Assembly: GCF_022538055.1 (NCBI RefSeq)
Contig: NZ_JAKZAM010000004.1
Coordinates: 62,001-126,000, forward strand
Direction: 5' to 3'
Origin: Cognataquiflexum nitidum
GTDB lineage: Bacteria; Bacteroidota; Bacteroidia; Cytophagales; Cyclobacteriaceae
DNA length: 64,000 bases
The notes beneath the pieces were generated by a model. It was not told where the DNA came from, did not search any database, and saw nothing but the letters and a program-made list of their open reading frames with translations. The translations under genes and the position numbers were made by a program. Each line of letters opens with the position of its first letter. Positions within the stretch are counted from its first letter, which is position 1. Of the stretch, positions 6,711-17,100 are shown piece by piece.

Positions 6711-9395
6711 CTAAATATAATAAATAGATGCCGAGGAACCCCCACCATGAACCATATATAATGGCGGTTTGCTTCTTGAGGTTTTTACATCTAATAATGA
6801 ATTCAAACCTACCTGATTTTGGTTGATGTTCTCAATTGCATTGGCGAGTTCCGCTATACTCGGGTATTTGAATATCAGGTTAATGGTAAGTTTTAATCCA
6901 CTTTCTTTTTCCAAAGCTGACATTACTTTTACCGCCAGCAGGGAATGTCCCCCAAGGGCAAAGAAGTCATCGTGGATGCCTATCCGGTCCAAACCGAGGA
7001 TTCTCTGCCAGATCGCGGCAAGCTGTTTTTCCTGCTCATTCCTTGGTTCTGTATATCCGGCGGTCACCATATCCCCGATTCCGACATCGGGCAGTGCTTT
7101 TCTGTCGGTTTTGCCGCTGAGTGTGAGGGGTAGTTTTTCGAGCTTTACCCATAGAGCCGGCACCATGTATTCAGGTAATTTTGACCTGAGGAATGCACTG
7201 ACGGATTCTTTGTCGAAAGTCCCGTCGCAGATGACATATCCCACGAGTCTTTTGTCACCCTGTCCGTTTTCTCTTGCCATGACTACCGCCTGCTTTACAT
7301 TGGGATGGAGTACCAAGACGGATTCGATTTCACCGAGCTCGATGCGGTATCCCCTGATTTTGACTTGATCGTCCATCCTGCCCAGATACTCTAAATTACC
7401 GTCCCCTCGCCATCTGCCCAAGTCTCCAGTTCTGTATAATCGTTCCTCAGGCCTGTAGGGGTTTTCTATAAATTTCTCCCTGGTGAGCTCTTCCCGGTTT
7501 AGATATCCCCTTGCCAAACCTACTCCGCCTATGCAAATCTCCCCGACAGTACCATAAGGAACGAGGTGGTGGGTGGGATTTAAGACGTAAAGCGCTGTGT
7601 TGTCAATCGGTTTGCCTATTGGAATGCTCAGTTCCTCAGCTGTCTCACAGGCATAGTAACTCACATCTATGCTCGCTTCCGTAGGACCATAGAGATTCAT
7701 TAGACTTACAGCCGGAAGCAATTCTTTGAACCTCTTTAACTGTTCTGCTTTTAAGGCTTCTCCACTGGTATATACCTGCTTTAGACTGCTTAGCTTCAAA
7801 ATGTTTTCTGTTGAGCTGCCCAAAAATTCTAAAAAGGCTTCAAGCATACTTGGAACAAAATGTAACACCGTAACCTGTGCGGCTTCTATTGTCGAAACAA
7901 TCTTTTCGGGTTGTTTCTCTCCCCCAGGTTCCAACATACTCACAGAGGCCCCCTGCAGGGACCACCAAATCAGCTCCCATACCGATACATCGAAAGTAAA
8001 AGTGGTCTTTTGCAGGATACAATCTTTTTCTGTCAAAGCATAAGACTTCTGCATCCAAGCCAATCTGTTGACCAGGCCCCTATGCTCCAGCATACAGCCT
8101 TTGGGTTTACCCGTTGAACCTGAGGTGTAAATCACGTACATCAGGTTCTCGGGACTTATCCGGGTTACAGGATTTGTGTTTGGATAGTTGCGTTCATTTA
8201 TGGCTTTCCTGAATTCTTCCAGTTCAGCCTGATTGATAACTAATTTCAACCTCGCATCTTCTTTGATAAAATCCTTTCGCTGGTCAGGAAACTCAGGATC
8301 TATCGGTACATAGGCACCACCGGATTTGATGATCGCCAATATGCCTATCACCATCCACTCACTGCGCTCCAATTCTATTCCTATCAGATCATCGGTCTGA
8401 ATATTGTATCTTTCAATCAGATAATGTGCAAACTGGTTCGACCGTTCATTCAGCTCTTTGTAGCTTAGCTCTTTATCCCTGAACAATAATGCCACTGCAT
8501 CGGGAGTTTTATTCACCTGTTGCTCAAATAAGTCCACGATTGTCTTCTCGTGGGGGTATTCCGCTTCCGTAGCATTTAAAGTTTCTAACAGAAGTGTTCT
8601 TTCCTCAGTAGGAATAATGTTTAAGAGATCAAGGTTTTGTGAAGGTTGGGCACGAATGGATTCAAGAAATGTCACAAAATGGGATACCATCCTATTTATG
8701 GTTTTAGAGCAATAGAAATCCTTGTCAAAGGTGATACGGCCTTCAATTTTTTCTTCATTTTCTACAAAGCAGAACAGTAAATTTGAAATAAAATCCTCAA
8801 GGTTTACTTTTGAGATCAGATTTTCGATACTGAGATCTTGTTTTTTTTGATAGTCGAAAATGACGGGGAAAAGTAACCTCAAATCCTTTTCATTCTTTTT
8901 TCCTAATAAGGAAATTAGCTGATCAACAGAGATTCGATTATTGGAATTGGCTTCAGCTAAATCGATCTCTAATTTTTGAACAAACTCATCAAAATTTTGG
9001 CTGCTATCTATTTTGGAACGAATGGGAAGAAAATCCAAAAAGAAGGCTTTTTCATTCTCCGAGTTTGGATTCTCAATTACTGTTTCCTTGAAGTTGGTGC
9101 CAATACAAAAATCATTTTGACTGCTGTATCTATAAAGTAAGACCTTTAAAGCTGCCAACAGGACTAAAGGATGTGAGGGCTTTGATTCGGAAAAGTGGGA
9201 AACAATATTGTCAAGAAGAGACCTGTCTATCAGGAAATTGATGGTATTGATTTCTGTTCTATCGGTCAGAGACCTCGAATGATCCTTGGGCAGTTGTAAA
9301 TCTTCGATTCCTTCAAGCTTTTTAATCCAATAATCTTTGATTAAAAAGGGAGACTCCGTCGCTGATTGGGTGATTTGCGATTTTGTTAATAGCAT
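6711..9395 (-). CDS. Small NRPS: half condensation domain, Ser-type A domain, PCP, truncated thioesterase
   Basis: 894 residues. Residues 1 to about 265 match only the C-terminal lobe of a condensation domain, beginning at DYWIKKLEG, with no HHxxxDG motif. The A domain (about 285-760) has YTSGSTGKPKG near residue 428, the NLYGPTE, YRTGDLGRW and LSGKTDRKAL motifs, and a manually read code DVWHYSLIDK, close to the serine code DVWHFSLIDK. A PCP follows (LGGHSLLAVK near 815). The frame then enters the thioesterase (PPLYMVHGGGS) and stops at 6711, where a one-base shift breaks it. The A-domain DNA appears identical to module 2 of the large NRPS, while the N-terminus resembles module 1 and the PCP/TE resembles module 3. 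Most likely a recombined, partly decayed paralogue. Confidence 0.88.
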   Translation of the reverse strand: MLLTKSQITQSATESPFLIKDYWIKKLEGIEDLQLPKDHSRSLTDRTEINTINFLIDRSLLDNIVSHFSESKPSHPLVLLAALKVLLYRYSSQNDFCIGTNFKETVIENPNSENEKAFFLDFLPIRSKIDSSQNFDEFVQKLEIDLAEANSNNRISVDQLISLLGKKNEKDLRLLFPVIFDYQKKQDLSIENLISKVNLEDFISNLLFCFVENEEKIEGRITFDKDFYCSKTINRMVSHFVTFLESIRAQPSQNLDLLNIIPTEERTLLLETLNATEAEYPHEKTIVDLFEQQVNKTPDAVALLFRDKELSYKELNERSNQFAHYLIERYNIQTDDLIGIELERSEWMVIGILAIIKSGGAYVPIDPEFPDQRKDFIKEDARLKLVINQAELEEFRKAINERNYPNTNPVTRISPENLMYVIYTSGSTGKPKGCMLEHRGLVNRLAWMQKSYALTEKDCILQKTTFTFDVSVWELIWWSLQGASVSMLEPGGEKQPEKIVSTIEAAQVTVLHFVPSMLEAFLEFLGSSTENILKLSSLKQVYTSGEALKAEQLKRFKELLPAVSLMNLYGPTEASIDVSYYACETAEELSIPIGKPIDNTALYVLNPTHHLVPYGTVGEICIGGVGLARGYLNREELTREKFIENPYRPEERLYRTGDLGRWRGDGNLEYLGRMDDQVKIRGYRIELGEIESVLVLHPNVKQAVVMARENGQGDKRLVGYVICDGTFDKESVSAFLRSKLPEYMVPALWVKLEKLPLTLSGKTDRKALPDVGIGDMVTAGYTEPRNEQEKQLAAIWQRILGLDRIGIHDDFFALGGHSLLAVKVMSALEKESGLKLTINLIFKYPSIAELANAIENINQNQVGLNSLLDVKTSRSKPPLYMVHGGGSSASIYYI
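7018..8622. repeat. 1.6-kb near-perfect repeat, copy 1 (A domain of the small NRPS)
   Basis: This stretch matches 15226-16830 at a constant offset of 8208 bp, with no difference seen in the lines I compared. It runs from the A-PCP linker back to the start of the A domain. Flanking DNA differs at both edges (for example GATCGCGGCA against GAGGGCTGCA just before 7018), which is the pattern left by gene conversion. Confidence 0.85.
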
Positions 9396-9698
9396 GATTT
9401 ATTTTTATTTGTCACTAAAAACGTTTCAAATCTTTATTCGAAACTACTATTCGTTTGTAGGTAATATAAGCGTTTTCGATATCCGAGCCAATTTTTATGA
9501 TTCCTTTTGATAAAGCATTCCTTTTTTACCTAGAATCCAATCAATGTTTTTTGGACAACTTAAGTCTAATTGAATGAATTTCATCTGACAGTGGAATTGA
9601 ACAATTTCCAGTCCGGTGTGATCTCCTTCCATTCAATTTGAATATTTAACTTCATGATGAGGAGTTTATTTTCTAAATTCTGACTCTTAATTTTAATT
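9396..9698. other. Spacer between the oxidoreductase and the small NRPS
   Basis: About 303 bp, AT-rich, with no reading frame of note. The last bases before the small NRPS start resemble those before the large NRPS start (AAATAAATCATG), so the immediate leader was duplicated together with the gene. A separate promoter for the small NRPS may lie here, but I see no convincing Bacteroidota -33/-7 pair. Confidence 0.4.
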
Positions 9699-11027
9699 TC
9701 AAAATTTTGGAAATTCCCATGGAGTTCTGTTTGTTGGTGTAATCAATCCATTGGCTTTTTTACTGTTTGTGAACATTTGTTTTTTGTCATCCCAATCCAA
9801 AATCGGCTCATTTGTCCTTCCTGAGATATTGGGTATGTGGGCATACAATGCAGCAATTCTGCCTGTTTCGGGTGGACAAATAGGAGTCTCTCTGGATTTA
9901 ATGCAATCAATGAAATTTTTGACATGCAGGTTATGGGATTCACTTCCTTCGGTAAATAGGAACGCTTCGGCCTTTGCCTCTTTTTTGTCAGAGTCCCATT
10001 CAGGATATACCTGAAAAGATTTTCTGTCAGCTACAATTGTGGCATTTTCACCGATGAAAGCGATGCCATAAGATTTCCCATATGGCCCTTGCTGGATCCC
10101 TGCAGTCATATCCCAGTTGATTGTAAATTCTTCATTGGCGTAGATGACTGACATAGTATCAAACGTTTCCCTGCTTCTGACATCAGTTGAAGAGTTGACT
10201 GCCGTGGTTATTACTCTCAAAGGGGCTTTAGGATTTTGCATTGCCCAAATGCCCATATCCAAAAGGTGTACGCCCCAATCAGTCATCAAACCTCCACCAT
10301 AATCCCAAAAATGTCTCCAACTTCCATGAAAGCGGGTTGGATTAAAGGGGCGCTTCGGCGCAGGTCCAAGCCAAAAATCGTAATCCACACCTGAAGGAGC
10401 AAGACTGTCACCGGCCGGAATGGCACCTGTTCCATAATTGAAATTGGACCAAATATTTACTTTTCGGATTTTTCCAATATCTCCGTTTTTAATCATTCGG
10501 ACAGGCTCGCTAAAGGAATAGCCACTCCTTTGCTGTTGACCAACTTGAACAACACGCTTGTAATAGGCAGCCGCCTCAACCATGATACTGGATTCCCCGA
10601 TTGAATTTGCTAAAGGCTTTTCGACATAGACATCTTTTCCTGCAGCACATGCGGCAACCATAATGAGACAATGCCAATGGTCCGGAGTGCCAATTATGAC
10701 AGCATCTATATCTTTTTGCTCCAAAACCTTCCTGAAATCTTTGAATGGTTTTGGGTCCTGTCCAAAAGTTTCTTTGACTTCTTTGATTCTCTTAGAAAGA
10801 ACATTTTCATCCACATCACAAATCGCCACACAATTCACTCCCGGCATATTCAGATGGTGCCTCAAAATACTGAATCCATGACCATTGCAACCAATCAGAG
10901 CCACGTTGACTTGGTCACTTGGTCTCACCGTTTTTGCCCAAACTTTAGATGGTATGAAGCTGAATAAGCCAATACCTACTGTGGTAGTAAGAGTTTTCTC
11001 AATAAATTTTCTTCTCGTCGGTTTCAT
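9699..11027 (-). CDS. Tat-exported Gfo/Idh/MocA family oxidoreductase
   Basis: 442 residues. The N-terminus has a twin-arginine signal (TRRKFIEKT followed by a hydrophobic stretch to SKVWA), so the enzyme should be exported folded with its cofactor. A Rossmann motif (ALIGCNGHG) and the catalytic-loop motif VEKPLANS define the Gfo/Idh/MocA family; MTDWGVHLLDM is typical of the Bacteroidota/Planctomycete secreted branch. The family oxidises or reduces sugars and related polyols with NAD(P). It sits between two NRPS genes on the same strand, 91 bp after the large one. A periplasmic sugar oxidoreductase has no obvious place in peptide assembly, so it may be a passenger or act on an exported product. 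Confidence 0.9.
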   Translation of the reverse strand: MKPTRRKFIEKTLTTTVGIGLFSFIPSKVWAKTVRPSDQVNVALIGCNGHGFSILRHHLNMPGVNCVAICDVDENVLSKRIKEVKETFGQDPKPFKDFRKVLEQKDIDAVIIGTPDHWHCLIMVAACAAGKDVYVEKPLANSIGESSIMVEAAAYYKRVVQVGQQQRSGYSFSEPVRMIKNGDIGKIRKVNIWSNFNYGTGAIPAGDSLAPSGVDYDFWLGPAPKRPFNPTRFHGSWRHFWDYGGGLMTDWGVHLLDMGIWAMQNPKAPLRVITTAVNSSTDVRSRETFDTMSVIYANEEFTINWDMTAGIQQGPYGKSYGIAFIGENATIVADRKSFQVYPEWDSDKKEAKAEAFLFTEGSESHNLHVKNFIDCIKSRETPICPPETGRIAALYAHIPNISGRTNEPILDWDDKKQMFTNSKKANGLITPTNRTPWEFPKF

Positions 11028-11117
11028 AAATTGTTTTTCAGTATTCTAAAAGAGGGAGAGATTTATTCTTCTAAGTTGGATTACTGATCTGTTGAAAGCG
11101 ATGGTTTTTATACAGGA

Positions 11118-14100
11118 TCATGAACCGGGTTTTTCATCAAGGACCTTTTGGATTTTTTCAGCCATTTCTTTTAAAATCTCAGGTTTGTGAAAGAGGTTGT
11201 CATGGTGGCCCGAAACATGGACAACATTGACCTTTTCTACAAAAGGAACCCATCCGTAATATTTTGGCTCTTCAACATAAAACCCCTGGGTTTTTGCGCG
11301 GAATAAAACCATCGGGCCATGGTAAGGAACCAATTTATAGCTCCTTAAGATATCGGCATTATTTTTTGCGACTCTATTCAGGACGCTTCTCGAATCGTCC
11401 AAAAATTTCGGATCAGGTTTCAACTTCATTTTTACTAAAAGTTTGTCCCTTTTTCTTTTGTATGACCTTGTTTTCTTTTCCAAATAACCCTGTGGTTCAT
11501 GCAAAACAAAGTTGATCTCGTTAAGAATTATTTTTGATCTGAGTTTTAATTTATCAAAAGCAGAAAGTTTCTCGTAGGAGTCCAAAGATGATGTGTCAAA
11601 CAAAATAAGCTTCCCGACTTTTCTCCCCATAGCATGAAGTTGTTGGGCCATTTCATAAGCGACATAGCCGCCAAAGGAATAGCCGGATATATTGTATGGG
11701 CCGTATGGATTCTGATCGATCATCAGGGAAATATAATATGAGGCCATTTCTTCAAGTGAGCTGTTAGGAACTTCTTTCCCATCTAACCCTTTGGGCTGAA
11801 AACCATAAATAGGTTGGTCGTCTTCAATATATTTCGCTAGACTATAATAGATAGAAACCGCCGAACCTACTCCATGTACGATATATAATGGAGGTTTAGA
11901 ACCACTTGGTTTGATCGCCACGAGGGAATTCCAACCTGCCTGATTTTGATTGCTATTTTCAATTGCCTTTGCGAAAGCAAAAATGTTAGGAAATTTGAAT
12001 ATCAGGTTAATGGGAATTTTTGAACCAATTTCTTTTTCCAAGGCAGATATTACTTTTACAGAAAGTAAGGAATTTCCCCCAAGAGCGAAGAAGTCATCAT
12101 GTATACCTACCCTTTCCCAACTGAGGATTCTTTGCCAGATGACAGCAAGTTTTTTTTCCAGTTCAGAACGTGGTTCGATATAATCGGGTGTAACCATATC
12201 TCCAATACTTAAATCAGGAAGAGCCTTTCTGTCTATCTTTCCATTGCTGGTTAGTGGCAATTTCTCCAACTTTACATAAAAGTTCGGCACCATATATTGT
12301 GGCAGCTTTTCCATTAAGTAGGCCTTCATCTCCTCAGCCGTAGCCATTCCTGTGCTATAGGCTATCAGCTCTTTGTCTGTTGTGTTTTTTAGCAATCTGG
12401 CGAGCACTACCCCTTGTTCCACTTTTAGGTGGCTTGTCAATACCTGTTCAATCTCTCCCAATTCTATCCTGTTCCCCCTAATCTTTACTTGGTCATCCAT
12501 CCTACCCAAATACTCCAAATTACGGTCCTTGCCCCACTTACCTAAGTCTCCTGTTCTATACAACCGCTTCCCCGGCTTGTATGGATTCTCTATAAATTTC
12601 TCTTTGGTAAGATCATCTCTGTTTAGATAACCTCTTGCTATGCCAACACCTCCTAAGCAGATTTCTCCAACAACACCATAAGGAACCAAGTGTTGGGAAG
12701 AGTCTAAGAGATATATTTCTGTATTTTGTATAGGTGTGCCTATGTAAGGCTCATTGTCAACACCTATCTCTTTTACTATACATCCAACAGTTGCTTCTGT
12801 CGGGCCGTATTCATTGTATATTCTGCTACCCTCATTTTTACGCAAATATTCGATTAGTTCCTTGGTTAATGCTTCACCTCCTAATACAAATACCTTGCTC
12901 CTAGCTTCTCGCAGCGTTTGCTCCTCTATAAGTTTAATGTGTGCGGGGGTTAATTTTATCCATCCATTCTCAGGATTTAAAACTATCTCTTTTAACTGTC
13001 TTGATAAATCCTCGAATTGATTATGTACGTGTAGTGCCTTCCCTTGTGTCAGTGCACCGAATAAAGAAGTTATTGTAAAATCAAAGGATAAACTGCTGAA
13101 CAAATCGACTTTACTATAACTAATGTCTCTACTGTATTCGGATGTCCAATCCAAGTAATTATTCACCCCTCCATAATTCAATACACATCCCTTTGGATTA
13201 CCCGTTGAACCAGAGGTATAAATCACATATATTACATCAGTTAACTTTATCGTTACATTGGGTCTATCTATTGAATACAAAGTATCTTGTAATTTAAATG
13301 CATCCCATTCTTCTTCATCAATTAATAATTTACAACCGCTGTCCTGTTTAATAAAGGCAATGCGCTCTTTCGGATAGTCAATATCAATAGGCACATACGC
13401 GGCTCCAGTTTTTAAAACTCCCAAAACGCTCAAAACCATTCTAGCACTGCGTTCTAACCTTATCCCTACTAAATCCCCATTCACCACTCCGTGTTTTTCA
13501 ATCAGATAATGTGCAAACTGGTTCGACCGTTCATTCAGCTCTTTGTAGCTTAGCTTATCATCCCTGAACAATAATGCCGTTGCATCAGGAGTTTTATTCA
13601 CCTGTTCCTCAAATAAGTCCACGATTGTCTTATCTTGGGGGTATTCAGCTTCTGTAGCATTTAAAGTTTCTAACAGAAGTGTTCTTTCCTCAGTAGGAAT
13701 AATGTTTAAGAGATCAAGGTTTAAAGATGGATTTTCAACGATTGATTTCAGGAGAAGGATAAAGTGGCTTACGAAACGTTCCATTGTTTCAGGCCTATAC
13801 AGGTCTGTATTGTATTCTACAATTCCTGCAATGCCCTTTTCCATTTCTGTGAGTTCGAAAGTCAGGTCAAACTTCGAAGTGAAATTCTCGTAAGTCTCAT
13901 CCGACACCAAGACATCATCCAGACGGACCTCATTTTTGGGAACATTCTGCAAAACGAATAAAACCTGGAATACAGGATTTCTGCTCAGGTCTCTTTTTTG
14001 TCTAAGTGATTCCACCACCATTTCAAAGGGGATTTGTTGGAATTCGAAAGACTCCAGCGTAGTGGTCCGGATATCTTTAAGAAGTTCTGTAAAGGTCATG

Positions 14101-17100
14101 TCTCCCCTTAGATTGGATCGAAGAGCCAAGGTGTTGACAAAAAACCCAATGAGATCATCCGTTTCTTCGCTTTCTCTACCTGCCACAGGTGTGCCAACGC
14201 AGATATCCTCCTGACCACTATACCGATAAAGAAGTGTTTTGAATGCTGCCAGCAATGTCATAAAAAGAGTTGTCTGATGACTTTGTCCCAATTCCTTCAG
14301 TTGGGATACCACGGAATCATCGATTGAAAAACGGTAACTATTCCCGTTATTACTCTGAATCGGCGGCCTTGCAAAATCGGTAGGAAGCTGAAGTGGAGCG
14401 ACGTTCTGGAGTTTGGCTTTCCAGAAGTCAATCTTGGGCTGTATTGAATCACTGTTCAGGAAATTTCTTTGCCATATGGCATAATCAATATATTGGAGTG
14501 GCAGGGGAGAAAGCGGTATTGGTTTTCCGTTTGTGATTGCCTGATAGCATTCGGTGAGTTCTTTTCTCAAGATATTGACAGACCATCCATCAGAGGCTAT
14601 GTGGTGCATGGTGATCACCAGACAATAATCTCCTTGGGCTTTGGTGATCAGACAGGCCCTCATCATGTGGTCATGGGCGAGGTCAAAGGGTATCCTGATC
14701 AGTCTTGTGATTTCATTTTTGAGGAGTTCAGGATCAGGCAATTCCATCCTGTCCAGCCTCCAGAGACCTTTGCCGAGAACGGTTTGGCAATCGTTCCCGT
14801 CTTTCTCGGTGATGACGGTTCTGAGGACTTCATGGCGGTTGACAATGGTTTTCAGTACTTCTTCCAAGGCACGGATATCGAGCTTTCCCCGGATGTTATG
14901 GATCAGCGGAATGTGATACTGTATACTTCCTTCCAACTGATGGATAAACCAAAGACTTTGTTGATTGTAAGATAGTGGGATGGTTTCAGGCCTCGCCACA
15001 ACCATTGGTACTTGGTTGGAGAGGACATTGTCTCTGGAAATCAGGATTAGGGCAAGCTGAGCCACAGTAGGAGCAGAGAAGAAGTCCAGAATGCTGATTT
15101 CGGAACCCAGTTCTTTCCTGATTGATGCAACGGCACGCATTGCTAGCAAGGAATGTCCACCTAATGCAAAGAAATCATCGTGGATGCCTATCCGATCCAA
15201 ACCGAGGATTCTCTGCCAGAGGGCTGCAAGCTGTTTTTCCTGCTCATTCCTTGGTTCTGTATATCCGGCGGTCACCATATCCCCGATTCCGACATCGGGC
15301 AGTGCTTTTCTGTCGGTTTTGCCGCTGAGTGTGAGGGGTAGTTTTTCGAGCTTTACCCATAGAGCCGGCACCATGTATTCAGGTAATTTTGACCTGAGGA
15401 ATGCACTGACGGATTCTTTGTCGAAAGTCCCGTCGCAGATGACATATCCCACGAGTCTTTTGTCACCCTGTCCGTTTTCTCTTGCCATGACTACCGCCTG
15501 CTTTACATTGGGATGGAGTACCAAGACGGATTCGATTTCACCGAGCTCGATGCGGTATCCCCTGATTTTGACTTGATCGTCCATCCTGCCCAGATACTCT
15601 AAATTACCGTCCCCTCGCCATCTGCCCAAGTCTCCAGTTCTGTATAATCGTTCCTCAGGCCTGTAGGGGTTTTCTATAAATTTCTCCCTGGTGAGCTCTT
15701 CCCGGTTTAGATATCCCCTTGCCAAACCTACTCCGCCTATGCAAATCTCCCCGACAGTACCATAAGGAACGAGGTGGTGGGTGGGATTTAAGACGTAAAG
15801 CGCTGTGTTGTCAATCGGTTTGCCTATTGGAATGCTCAGTTCCTCAGCTGTCTCACAGGCATAGTAACTCACATCTATGCTCGCTTCCGTAGGACCATAG
15901 AGATTCATTAGACTTACAGCCGGAAGCAATTCTTTGAACCTCTTTAACTGTTCTGCTTTTAAGGCTTCTCCACTGGTATATACCTGCTTTAGACTGCTTA
16001 GCTTCAAAATGTTTTCTGTTGAGCTGCCCAAAAATTCTAAAAAGGCTTCAAGCATACTTGGAACAAAATGTAACACCGTAACCTGTGCGGCTTCTATTGT
16101 CGAAACAATCTTTTCGGGTTGTTTCTCTCCCCCAGGTTCCAACATACTCACAGAGGCCCCCTGCAGGGACCACCAAATCAGCTCCCATACCGATACATCG
16201 AAAGTAAAAGTGGTCTTTTGCAGGATACAATCTTTTTCTGTCAAAGCATAAGACTTCTGCATCCAAGCCAATCTGTTGACCAGGCCCCTATGCTCCAGCA
16301 TACAGCCTTTGGGTTTACCCGTTGAACCTGAGGTGTAAATCACGTACATCAGGTTCTCGGGACTTATCCGGGTTACAGGATTTGTGTTTGGATAGTTGCG
16401 TTCATTTATGGCTTTCCTGAATTCTTCCAGTTCAGCCTGATTGATAACTAATTTCAACCTCGCATCTTCTTTGATAAAATCCTTTCGCTGGTCAGGAAAC
16501 TCAGGATCTATCGGTACATAGGCACCACCGGATTTGATGATCGCCAATATGCCTATCACCATCCACTCACTGCGCTCCAATTCTATTCCTATCAGATCAT
16601 CGGTCTGAATATTGTATCTTTCAATCAGATAATGTGCAAACTGGTTCGACCGTTCATTCAGCTCTTTGTAGCTTAGCTCTTTATCCCTGAACAATAATGC
16701 CACTGCATCGGGAGTTTTATTCACCTGTTGCTCAAATAAGTCCACGATTGTCTTCTCGTGGGGGTATTCCGCTTCCGTAGCATTTAAAGTTTCTAACAGA
16801 AGTGTTCTTTCCTCAGTAGGAATAATGTTTATGAGATCAAGGTTTAAAGATGGATTTTCAACGATTGATTTCAGGAGAAGGATAAAGTGGCTTACGAAAC
16901 GTTCCATTGTTTCAGGCCTATACAGGTCTGTATTGTATTCTACAATTCCTGCAATGCCCTTTTCCATTTCTGTGAGTTCGAAAGTCAGGTCAAACTTCGA
17001 AGTGAAATTCTCGTAAGTCTCATCCGACACCAAGACATCATCCAGACGGACCTCATTTTTGGGAACATTCTGCAAAACGAATAAAACCTGGAATACAGGA

